From Nocardia salmonicida NBRC 13393 (lineage in GTDB: Bacteria; Actinomycetota; Actinomycetes; Mycobacteriales; Mycobacteriaceae): a DNA stretch of 64,000 nt. Below are positions 54,694 through 63,500 of this stretch, piece after piece. Within the stretch, counting starts at the first letter, position 1; each line of letters opens with the position of its first letter. Both the position numbers and the translations under genes were made by a program. Below the pieces are notes generated by a model. The model ran no database searches and was not told the DNA's origin. It saw only the letters and a program-made list of their open reading frames with translations. The DNA lies in NCBI RefSeq assembly GCF_001613085.1, contig NZ_BDBR01000010.1, positions 62,001 to 126,000 on the forward strand. Direction: 5' to 3'.

Positions 54694-55848
54694 GTGCGTG
54701 ACATGGTCGAAATCGGTATGGGGCGGGTCGCCCGTCGGACTTACGAACTCGATGACGTCGATATCGTTCCCTCGCGGCGGACGCGTTCGTCCAAGCTGGT
54801 CTCGTTGGCCTGGCAGCTCGATGCCTACCGTTTCGAGATCCCGGTGCTCGCGCACCCCACCGACGCGCTGGTCTCGCCGGAGTTCGCGATCGAGCTGGGT
54901 CGCCAGGGCGGCCTCGGTGTGATCAACGGCGAAGGCCTCTGGGCGCGCCACGCCGACGTGCAGGCCAAGATCGATCAGCTGCTGGATCTGGTCGACAAGG
55001 GGGGTTACGAAAAGGCCATCTCGCTGCTGCAGGAACTGCACGCCGCGCCGATGCAGCCCGACCTGCTCGCCGCCGCCGTCGCGCAGGTCCGGGCGGCCGG
55101 GGTGACCACCTCGGTGCGCGTGAGCCCGCAGAACGCCCGCGCGCTGACCCCGGCGCTGCTCCAGGCCGGCATCGACCTGCTGGTCGTGCAGGGCACCATC
55201 ATCTCCGCCGAGCACGTCGGCGGCGACGAGCCGCTCAACCTCAAGACCTTCATCGCCGAGCTTGATGTGCCGGTTGTGGCAGGCGGCGTGAGCGATCACC
55301 GCACCGCGCTGCACCTGATGCGCACCGGTGCGGCGGGCGTCATCGTCGGCTACGGCTCGTTCCCCGGCGCCACCACCACCGGCGAGGTGCTCGGCATCGG
55401 CGTCCCGATGGCGACCGCGATCGCCGATGCCGCCGCGGCCCGTCGCGATTACCTCGACGAGACCGGCGGCCGGTACGTGCACGTCATCGCCGACGGCGAT
55501 GTGGCCACCTCGGGTCAGCTGGCCAAGGCCATCGCCTGTGGCGCCGATGCCGTGATGCTCGGTGTGCCGCTGTCGGCGTCGGCCGAGGCGCCCGGTCGTG
55601 GCTGGTACTGGCCCTCGGCCACCGCGCACCCCTCGGTGCCGCGCGGTTCGTTCCTGCCGGTCGACGAGGCCTGGCTCGACGGCCCCGACGGCGCGGTGGC
55701 CCGCCCGAACCTCGAGCGCGTGCTCTACGGCCCCTCCGACGACCCGTTCGGTTCGCTGAACCTGGTCGGTGGCCTGCGTCGTTCGATGGCCAAGGCCGGC
55801 TACTCCGACCTCAAGGAATTCCAGAAGGTCGGGCTCAGCGTCCGCTGA
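54694..55848 (+). CDS. guaB3: GuaB3, IMP dehydrogenase-family paralogue
   Basis: A 384-aa member of the IMPDH/GMP reductase fold. GTG 54694 has AGGAG 5 bases upstream and adds three residues before the usual start MVEIGMGRVARRTYEL; ATG 54703 is the alternative. It lacks CBS domains and the catalytic SICTTR loop (VQGTIISAEHVGG occupies that region), so it is not a standard IMP dehydrogenase. In mycobacteria guaB3 also follows guaB2, with unclear in vivo function. Confidence 0.92.
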   Translation: MRDMVEIGMGRVARRTYELDDVDIVPSRRTRSSKLVSLAWQLDAYRFEIPVLAHPTDALVSPEFAIELGRQGGLGVINGEGLWARHADVQAKIDQLLDLVDKGGYEKAISLLQELHAAPMQPDLLAAAVAQVRAAGVTTSVRVSPQNARALTPALLQAGIDLLVVQGTIISAEHVGGDEPLNLKTFIAELDVPVVAGGVSDHRTALHLMRTGAAGVIVGYGSFPGATTTGEVLGIGVPMATAIADAAAARRDYLDETGGRYVHVIADGDVATSGQLAKAIACGADAVMLGVPLSASAEAPGRGWYWPSATAHPSVPRGSFLPVDEAWLDGPDGAVARPNLERVLYGPSDDPFGSLNLVGGLRRSMAKAGYSDLKEFQKVGLSVR

Positions 55849-55853
55849 AAGCG

Positions 55854-56654
55854 CTAACGCACGTGGGTCAGTGAGACCCGATCCCGCAGGAACCGGGAGA
55901 TCGCGGTATTGACCGGTTCCGGGTGGGTCATCGTGACGGCCAGACGGGCGCCATCGATCTCCACGAAGGTGGAGGCGGTGAGCCCGTCGGCCAGCGTGCG
56001 AGCCCTCGCACCCGCGATGCCGCTCTGCGTGGCGTGGATGATCAGCGCCGGGCAGGTGATCTCGCGCAAGCGGTCGAGCACCGAATCGCGCCCGAGCAGG
56101 CAGCCCACGGCGGCGTCGAGTCCGCTGTGGGCGTCGCCGACCCAGCGCCGGGTCCAGATGTCGCGGTACCAGGTGTCGTCGCCGATGAGCCAGTCGGCCA
56201 GCCGGCCCGCGGCTTCCTCGCGGGAGCTGCGGTCGTGCCACTCGTCGAGGAACCGCTGGGTGGCGGTGGACTGGCCGAGGGTCGGCCCGTGCGCCTCGGT
56301 ACTGATCAAGATCAACGCGGCGACCCGTTCCGGCGCGACCAGCGCGGTCCGCAAGGCGGTGAAGCCCCCTTGCGCGGTACCGCCGACGATGGCGCGTTCG
56401 GCGCCGATCGAGTCGAGCACGGTCAGCGCGTCGCGGGCCGCGGTCCAGTAGGTGAAGGGCAACCGCTGGTCTTTGGTGCGGCCGTGACCGCGCGCGTCCC
56501 AGGCGACGATCCGGAATTCGGGTGCGAGTGCGGCCTGTTGCGAGGCGAACATCGTGCGATCCATGAAGAATTCGTGGGCGAGCAACACCACCGGACCCGT
56601 GCCACCGCTGTCCTCGTAGTAGATGTCGGCGTCGATCGCGCGGGCGAATGGCAC
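55854..56654 (-). CDS. Alpha/beta-hydrolase-fold protein lacking the nucleophilic Ser
   Basis: A 266-aa protein with the fold intact (VVLLAHEFFMDRTMF, VAWDARGHGRTKD, late His in TMTHPEPV). The nucleophile elbow reads GGTAQGGFTAL, so Ala stands where Ser, Asp or Cys is needed; it is probably non-catalytic or acts as a binding protein. GTG 56654 is the likely start; the open frame continues far upstream antisense to guaA and is not coding. Convergent with guaB3 and divergent from guaA. Confidence 0.85.
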   Translation of the reverse strand: MPFARAIDADIYYEDSGGTGPVVLLAHEFFMDRTMFASQQAALAPEFRIVAWDARGHGRTKDQRLPFTYWTAARDALTVLDSIGAERAIVGGTAQGGFTALRTALVAPERVAALILISTEAHGPTLGQSTATQRFLDEWHDRSSREEAAGRLADWLIGDDTWYRDIWTRRWVGDAHSGLDAAVGCLLGRDSVLDRLREITCPALIIHATQSGIAGARARTLADGLTASTFVEIDGARLAVTMTHPEPVNTAISRFLRDRVSLTHVR

Positions 56655-56780
56655 GAGGACGAGGATAGCCAGAGCCACCCCGCCACGCCCAAGAATGTGG
56701 GCGCGTCGTGCACAGTCACTACGGCGAGTCCGGGCTCCGACGATGCCCGCTGCTTGCTCGTCGCACCCCGTCACTAAACT

Positions 56781-58361
56781 GTGGCGGTGGCAGATACTCA
56801 GAGACCGGTCCTCGTCGTCGACTTCGGCGCGCAGTACGCCCAGCTGATCGCCCGACGGGTGCGTGAGGCGCGGGTGTTCTCCGAGGTGATTCCCCACACG
56901 ATGACAGTGGAAGAGATTGCCGACAAGCAGCCGCTGGCCGTGATCTTGTCCGGTGGGCCGTCGAGCGTATATGCCGAGGGCGCACCGCAACTCGACGCGC
57001 GGCTGTTCGATCTCGGCGTGCCCGTGTTCGGCATCTGCTACGGCTTCCAGGCGATGGCGCAGGCACTGGGCGGCACGGTGTCGCACACCGGCACCCGCGA
57101 ATACGGCCGCACCGAACTGAACATCGATGGTGGTGTGCTGCACGGCGGTCTGCCGACCATCCAGCCGGTGTGGATGTCGCACGGTGACGCGGTGACCGAC
57201 GCCCCCGAGGGCTTCGAGGTCACCGGCACCACCGCGGGGGCCCCGGTCGCCGCGTTCGAGGATCGCGCGCGTCGTCTGGCCGGTGTCCAGTACCACCCCG
57301 AGGTGCTGCACTCCCCGCACGGCCAGCAGGTGCTCAGCCGCTTCCTGCACGAGCTCGCGGGCATCCCCGCCCAGTGGACCCCGGCGAATATCGCCGAGTC
57401 GCTGATCGAGAGTGTGCGCGAGCAGATCGGTGACGGTCACGCCATCTGTGGTCTGTCCGGTGGTGTCGACTCCGCCGTGGCGGCCGCGCTGGTGCAGCGC
57501 GCGATCGGTGACCGGCTCACCTGTGTGTTCGTCGACCACGGTCTGCTGCGGGCCGGTGAGCGCGAGCAGGTCCAGCAGGACTTCGTCGCCGCGACCGGCG
57601 CCAAGCTGGTGACCGTCGACGCGGTGGACAAGTTCCTCGGCGAACTGAAGGGCGTCTCCGATCCCGAGGAGAAGCGCAAGATCATCGGTCGCGAGTTCAT
57701 CCGCTCGTTCGAGGACGCGGTCGCGGGCATCGTCATCGAAGAGGGTGCGGTCGAAGGCAGCGACCCGAAGGTCGAGTTCCTGGTCCAGGGCACCCTGTAC
57801 CCGGACGTCGTCGAATCCGGTGGCGGCACCGGCACCGCGAACATCAAGAGTCACCACAATGTCGGCGGCCTGCCCGACGACCTCGAGTTCGACCTGGTCG
57901 AGCCGCTGCGCCTGCTGTTCAAGGACGAGGTCCGCGCGGTCGGTCGTGAACTGGGCCTGCCCGAGGAAATCGTTGCCCGCCAGCCCTTCCCAGGCCCAGG
58001 TCTCGCCATCCGCATCGTCGGCGAGGTGACCGCCGACCGGCTCGAACTGCTCCGCCAAGCCGACGCCATCGCCCGCGAAGAACTCACCGCCGCCGGTCTG
58101 GACAAGCAGATCTGGCAGTGCCCGGTCGTGCTGCTCGCCGACGTGCGTTCGGTCGGTGTGCAGGGCGACGGTCGCACCTACGGTCACCCGATCGTGCTGC
58201 GTCCGGTGTCGAGCGAGGACGCGATGACCGCGGACTGGACCCGGCTGCCCTACGACGTGCTGGAACGGATCTCGACGCGCATCACCAACGAGGTGGCCGA
58301 CGTCAACCGCGTGGTCCTCGACGTGACGAGCAAGCCGCCGGGCACCATCGAGTGGGAGTGA
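56781..58361 (+). CDS. guaA: GMP synthase (glutamine-hydrolysing)
   Basis: A 526-aa enzyme converting XMP to GMP. The glutaminase domain has [12 protein letters not shown] with the catalytic Cys and [11 protein letters not shown]; the synthetase P-loop is [10 protein letters not shown], and the C-terminus ends [13 protein letters not shown]. Two GTG starts are possible, 56781 and 56787. TAAACT at 56775-56780 would fit a -10 for a leaderless transcript beginning at 56787; no ribosome site is seen. Completes the guaB-guaB3-guaA group. Confidence 0.97.
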   Translation: MAVADTQRPVLVVDFGAQYAQLIARRVREARVFSEVIPHTMTVEEIADKQPLAVILSGGPSSVYAEGAPQLDARLFDLGVPVFGICYGFQAMAQALGGTVSHTGTREYGRTELNIDGGVLHGGLPTIQPVWMSHGDAVTDAPEGFEVTGTTAGAPVAAFEDRARRLAGVQYHPEVLHSPHGQQVLSRFLHELAGIPAQWTPANIAESLIESVREQIGDGHAICGLSGGVDSAVAAALVQRAIGDRLTCVFVDHGLLRAGEREQVQQDFVAATGAKLVTVDAVDKFLGELKGVSDPEEKRKIIGREFIRSFEDAVAGIVIEEGAVEGSDPKVEFLVQGTLYPDVVESGGGTGTANIKSHHNVGGLPDDLEFDLVEPLRLLFKDEVRAVGRELGLPEEIVARQPFPGPGLAIRIVGEVTADRLELLRQADAIAREELTAAGLDKQIWQCPVVLLADVRSVGVQGDGRTYGHPIVLRPVSSEDAMTADWTRLPYDVLERISTRITNEVADVNRVVLDVTSKPPGTIEWE

Positions 58362-58362
58362 A

Positions 58363-58497
58363 CTAGGCCGGTCGTGGCGGCGCCGCCTGGGTGAGCAGGA
58401 GCCTGCCGAGGAGGAAGCCGCCGGTGTGCGGTCGGTGGGTGGCCGGTGGCAGGACCTTCGCCAGCCGGGTTTCCGGTTGCTTATCGGATTCGTCCAT
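58363..58497 (-). CDS. Possible 44-aa peptide
   Basis: ATG 58497 to TAG 58363 encodes MDESDKQPETRLAKVLPPAT followed by a short Leu/Pro-rich end. GAAGGA lies 9 bases upstream. It has no recognisable domain and abuts the end of guaA on the opposite strand. Too short for confident support from sequence alone. Confidence 0.3.
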   Translation of the reverse strand: MDESDKQPETRLAKVLPPATHRPHTGGFLLGRLLLTQAAPPRPA

Positions 58498-58527
58498 CGC
58501 CCTTGTCCTTCAACTGGTCTCGTCCAA

Positions 58528-58562
58528 CAGCAATGGCCCGTCACGATGACGGGCCATTGCTG
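58528..58562. terminator. Terminator between guaA and the membrane-protein genes
   Basis: Perfect 16-bp stem (CAGCAATGGCCCGTCA / TGACGGGCCATTGCTG) with a 3-base loop, followed by GTTT on the plus strand. Likely serves the minus-strand operon and possibly guaA. Confidence 0.88.
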
Positions 58563-58583
58563 GTTTCCTGGGTCGTCCTTCGG

Positions 58584-58796
58584 TCAGTGGTGTTTACGGC
58601 TCGGTGCCAGCGTGAGCAGCAGTCCGATGACGATGGCCGCGATCACCACGCCCCAGCCGACGGGCAGGATGCCGCCCTCGTCGGGGGTGGGTGCGCCCAG
58701 TAGTGCCCAGACGCTCACGGCCAGCGCGATCAGGCCGGTGGTCAGCAGGGTGAACGCGGGTCGGCGCCGGGTCTCGACGCTGTTCTGCTCAGCCAC
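58584..58796 (-). CDS. Small two-helix membrane protein
   Basis: A 70-aa protein with two predicted helices (FTLLTTGLIALAVSVWALLG and GWGVVIAAIVIGLLLTLAP), polar ends and a His-rich tail (SRKHH). It overlaps the stop of the PspC gene by 8 bp and is its operon partner. Similar small proteins accompany PspC/LiaF-type genes in actinobacteria; function unknown. Confidence 0.75.
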   Translation of the reverse strand: MAEQNSVETRRRPAFTLLTTGLIALAVSVWALLGAPTPDEGGILPVGWGVVIAAIVIGLLLTLAPSRKHH

Positions 58797-60519
58797 GATT
58801 CACCGCCGCCTCACCCATGTGCACCGCGACGCGCAGGTCCAGGACCGGGGCACCGGGGGTGTTGGGTCCGGAAATGCCGTCGGTGCAGTGTGATTCGCCC
58901 ATGTCGACCTCGCAAGTAGTTTTCACGGTCATGTTCTCCGGTAGCAGGACGGTGGCCTCGCCCATGTTCACCGACACCTCGACGGTGCGGGATTCGGTGA
59001 GGTTCAGCTCGCGCAGGTCCAGCGTGCCCGAGCCCATGTTCACCGCGTAGCTCGGCTGTAGTTCGGTGAGCGCGACCGGTGCCCAGGCGCGGTCACCCAT
59101 GGTGGCGCTGTCGAATTCGATCGGCCCGATCAGGGAGGCCAACACGACGAAACCGGCCAGCGGGGCGGTGAGCACCAGCAGCCCGTACCCGCGCCGCAGG
59201 AACGCGCCGACGACGAGGCCGAGTCCGACCACGGCCAAGGCGAAAGCGGCGATCCGGGCCGGGGTCATCCATTCGACGCCCGAGGCCGCTGCGGCACCCG
59301 CCAGCGCCGCGGCGAGGATCGCCAGGCCGATGGTGACCGGAGTCAGCCGGGAGCGGGGGCGTTTCGGTGGCGGTGGTGCTACTGGGGCGTGCTGGGGTGC
59401 CGCTTCCAGGAGTTCCCAGGCGAGGGGGGCGACGGCGAGCGGGTCCCAGCCATTGGGCACCTGCGCGTTGATACGAGCGGGTTCAGGTGCGGGAGAGATG
59501 GTTCCCGGGAGGTTCTTGTGCAGAACCGCGGTGGTGCCGATCACTTCGGCTTCAGGAGTCTCGATGACCTCGGCTTTCGGGCTGTTCGCACGCTTGTCGA
59601 GATCGACGGGCGCGGCCGAATCATCAACCGGACGAGCCTGATCCGTTGTCTGCTCGCGCAGCTCGGCGGCTTGCGGTGCGTCCGAAGTCACGTCGGTGAC
59701 GTCGAGCCGACTGGTCGGCTCCGAATCAGCGGTCGGATCGGCGTCTTCTTGCCTGGGCTCGCTGGATGCTGTCGGCGTCACAGTGATCCGGACCGTGTCT
59801 ACCGAATCCGACGTGGTTTCACCGGTTTCGGCGATGTCCTTGTGCAGAACGACCGTCTCGGTGGCGTCGACACGCAACAGCGGGGTCGATTCGGCCGTGG
59901 CCGCACGAGCAGTCGCCGGATCGGGCACGTAGGCGTCGGGGAGCTTGGTGTAGGGCGTGTACATCCCCGTCGGCGGTACCTCCGGGTTGTACGGATAGCC
60001 GCGCACCGGGACGCCGGTCGGGTAGCCCGCACCCGGGTAGCCCGTCGTGCCGAGCGGAGACCGGTAGGCATCGAACCCCGCAGGCAGCTCGGGATGACGC
60101 AGATACAGCATCCACCAGCCCGCGAGCATCAGCCCGAAGCTGACCACCCCGCCGCCGCCCATCCCCAGCCCGATCGGCCCCATGGTCGACACGGCGATCG
60201 CCAGCGCGACGATCAACACGATCGTCTTGGTCTGCGAATGCGACCCCTGATCATGGGACGACAGGGCCTGCGCCGCCGACACCTCGTTGCCCGCCGACCC
60301 CAGCACCAGCCAGGCCAGCAGGTACAGCACGATCCCGGCCCCACCGAAAATGGTCGACACCACGAAGGCCACCCGCACGAGCACCGGGTCCACCCCGTAC
60401 CGCAACCCGAAACCCGCCGCCACCCCGGCGATCGGCCCCTGCCGAGGCAGCCGGACGGGCCGCGTCTGCCACATCTGGTGAACCTGGTCGGAGAAGCTCG
60501 TTCTGCTCATGTCATCCAT
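58789..60519 (-). CDS. PspC-domain protein with LiaF-like C-terminal domain
   Basis: A 576-aa membrane protein. The N-terminal PspC domain (IAGVAAGFGLRYGVDPVLVR, then two helices) is followed by further membrane helices, a long Thr/Glu-rich segment (about 190-380), another group of helices (about 400-470) and a C-terminal beta domain with repeated GSGTLDLREL / NMGEATVLLP / DMGESHCTD motifs. This tail resembles the cell-wall-active antibiotic response (LiaF/DUF2154) domain. The pattern suggests an envelope-stress sensor. ATG 60519 or 60510 may be the start; the frame to 60831 is unsupported. Confidence 0.82.
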   Translation of the reverse strand: MDDMSRTSFSDQVHQMWQTRPVRLPRQGPIAGVAAGFGLRYGVDPVLVRVAFVVSTIFGGAGIVLYLLAWLVLGSAGNEVSAAQALSSHDQGSHSQTKTIVLIVALAIAVSTMGPIGLGMGGGGVVSFGLMLAGWWMLYLRHPELPAGFDAYRSPLGTTGYPGAGYPTGVPVRGYPYNPEVPPTGMYTPYTKLPDAYVPDPATARAATAESTPLLRVDATETVVLHKDIAETGETTSDSVDTVRITVTPTASSEPRQEDADPTADSEPTSRLDVTDVTSDAPQAAELREQTTDQARPVDDSAAPVDLDKRANSPKAEVIETPEAEVIGTTAVLHKNLPGTISPAPEPARINAQVPNGWDPLAVAPLAWELLEAAPQHAPVAPPPPKRPRSRLTPVTIGLAILAAALAGAAAASGVEWMTPARIAAFALAVVGLGLVVGAFLRRGYGLLVLTAPLAGFVVLASLIGPIEFDSATMGDRAWAPVALTELQPSYAVNMGSGTLDLRELNLTESRTVEVSVNMGEATVLLPENMTVKTTCEVDMGESHCTDGISGPNTPGAPVLDLRVAVHMGEAAVNRG

Positions 60520-60575
60520 GGTGTGCCGAGCCACCCCTTCCGCACATCGGGGGTAACCCTGATAATTGCCCGGGT

Positions 60576-63500
60576 TCAGGGGCAGGGGGAGCGGTAGGCG
60601 ACGTTCGCGACCTGCCCGCGCCATACGGCTTGGGTGAGTCGGCCGGTCGACGCGCAGATCCGTGCGGCGACGGTCTCGGCGTCGAGGTCCCAGACGCCGA
60701 GCTGGCCGTTGTCGGTGACGATCACGAGCTGTTCGCCACGTGGGTGCATGGTTACCTGTCGGGTGCGACCGTCGGCGGGGCCGAGCGAGCCGCCGTACTT
60801 GCGTGGTGCGTGGGGGTCGTCGAGGTTCCACAGGCTGGTTGTGCCGTCGTCACTCGAAACGGCCAGCTCGGTGCCGTCCGCTGAGGCCGATATCCAGCTG
60901 ATCGGGCCGATTTCGGTGCGGATCGTGTCGATGAGCGGAGTGAAGGTCTCTGGTGCGTCGATATCCCACAGGCCGAAGCGATCGCCCTTGGTGATGGCGA
61001 TGGTCCGGTTGTCGGGCAGGAATGGGGACGACTGTAGGCCGGCGGTGAGTTCCGTGTCGGTTTCGGCGATCAAGCGTGGGTGCGTAGGGTCGTCCAGATT
61101 CCAGATCTGGCTGAAGTAGTGAACGTCCGAGTCGCTACGGCGGTCGGCGAGGACCATGGCGACCAGGCTGCCATCGAGGCTGAATCCAGCGTTGACGACC
61201 TTCCCGATCCGCGCGGTGATCGGTAGTCCGAGGGGCTCGGGCGCGATGCGGTCGGTGACATCCCACATCTGGACGGAGTCGGTGAAAGTGAGCAGCATCC
61301 GGTCGCCCTTTACCGTCGAGTAGATGGCCTCGCCGGTCGGCCAGCTGGGCAGTGGTCGCGGATGACGTGGATCGTCGAGGTCGTAGACGATCCGCCGGTG
61401 GCCATCCCGATCGTGCAGGCTCAGAGTGCGTCCGTCCGGACTCAGAACTGGGTTCGACACCCCCGGTGCCTCCGGGATCGTGGTCAGTCGGGCCGGGCGA
61501 CGGACATCGGTGGTATCCCAGACCATCACGTCGCTGGTCCGAGTCAGCATGGCCATCCGGTCGCCGGTTCGATCGAACATTGCCTCTGCGGGCTCCTTGG
61601 GAATCACGTCGACCGTCGAGCGGGGCAGCGTCCAGGTGCGCAGCAGTCCGTCGTACCCCGCGCCGAGGAGCATCGGTTCGTCGGGGAGAAACAGCAGGGA
61701 CGTCGGTCCGCCTCTGCACACGGAATGCCGGATCTGCGGGCAGGCGGCCGGGGTCACCGACAGGGCGGGGCCCGCTTGCACCGGCTGGGCCGGGTCGGAG
61801 ATATTCCACAGTCGCGCGGCCTCGTCGGAGCCGGTGACGAGGAGGTTCCCGTCTTGGTGGAAAGCGAGCGAGGTCAGCACATCGTTGTCGATTCGGGTAG
61901 CGGAACCGAAGGTGCGTGGGTGGTGCGGATCGGTGATGTCCCAGAGTTCGAACTGGCTCGATGTTGCGCTGCTGGTGCTCGTCCTGCCTTGCGTGCCGAT
62001 GGCCAGTCGGGTGCCGTCCGGGCTGAGTGCGGATCGGAGATATCTGAGGCCGGTGGATATCGGCGGTCCGATGGGACGCCCGACCGTGGTGTCCCACAAC
62101 TGCATGGTATCGGCGGCGGCGTAGGTGTCGCGAGTGACAGTGCCGACGACGAGAATCGCGCCACCAGAGCCGAATTCGGCGGTGTGGAAGGCGTTACCGG
62201 CGCCGGGTAACGACAGGGTGAGAGTGCGCGAGGGCCGTGACCGATCGCGAATAGCCCAGAGGGTGAGCGTCGAGCCGTCGATTTCGGCAAGTCGTGTTCC
62301 GCTTTGATCGACCGAGATCCCGTTGGCGCGAAGGGTTTCGAAGGTGTGGATCAGGCGGGGAGCCTCGGGGCGAGCGAGATCCCACAGCTGGGTACCGGAA
62401 TTGCCGAGGGTGACCGCGTCGGTGCTCCCGGGGATGAATTCGAGATGGTAGGTCCCCGTGCCGAGCGAGGTAGTGAGTCGGCGTGGTCGCACGGGATCGC
62501 GTAGATCCCAGAAGACGGTATCTCCCACATAAGCGATCGAAACCAGTAGCGCGTCGGCCGCGCGATAAGCCAGCGTGGAGACACCGCGCTCGTGGGCGGG
62601 AACACTGACGGCCAGTGGTGAATCCTGGCTGTTCAACAATTGGGTGCGCGTCGCATCATCGGGCCGGATTCGATACGCGGCCAACAGGAATTGCGCAGAG
62701 ATCGACGGGTCGCTGCTGCTGGTCCGTTGCGCCGCGGCCACCAATTCGGCGTAGTCGCGGTCCAGCGCGCGCTGGTCGGCGAGCCTGCTGCGGTCGACGG
62801 CGATGACACCGGTGGCGAGCAGTGCGAACACAACCATGACCGCCACGATCCGCCAGCGCCTACTGTTGCGTGCCGACCGCCGAGAGGCGTGAAGAAAGGT
62901 GCGCACGCGCGGACTGATCGGTACCCGGACGGTGTGCTCGTTCGCGTTGTCGAGTCGGGTGCCGCGATAGAGCAGCGCTGAATCATGTTTCGCTGCTTCC
63001 CATTCCGTCGCATCGTGCTCGAGCCTCTGCCGGACCAGGTGCCCGACCCGGTCGGTGTCGATCCAGCCGCGCAGCCGAGGCCATGCGGTCAGCACGATCT
63101 CGTGGGAGAACTGCACCGAGCCCGCGTCGAGGGCGATCAGTCTGCTGGCCGCGAGGACTTCGAGCGCTTCCGCTGAATTGTCGGGATCGTCGCTGCGGCC
63201 TAGCAATTCGGCACGGTCGACCGTGCGCCTGGTGTCACGCCCGTCCTGTCCTACGGTGACGAGCGAACCGAGCAATTCCTGCGCGGCGGTCTGCTGCCCC
63301 GGAGTCAGCTCGCTCCAGGCCAGCTCGGCGGTCTCGGCGACCGACCCCGCGACACCGCCCGCCTTGCGGTACCCGGCGACGGTGAGTTTGCGGCCTTCGC
63401 GTTGCTGCCAGGTCGCGGCCATCACATGCGACAACAGGGGCAGGGCGCCGGGATCGTAGCCGTCGGCGCTGAGGTGCCCGCCGAGCCCGCGCAGTTCGGT

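Noticed and set aside
55854..58544. Whole 896-aa minus-strand frame
   Set aside because: Only the part up to 56654 shows an alpha/beta-hydrolase fold; the rest is antisense to guaA, which is unmistakable.
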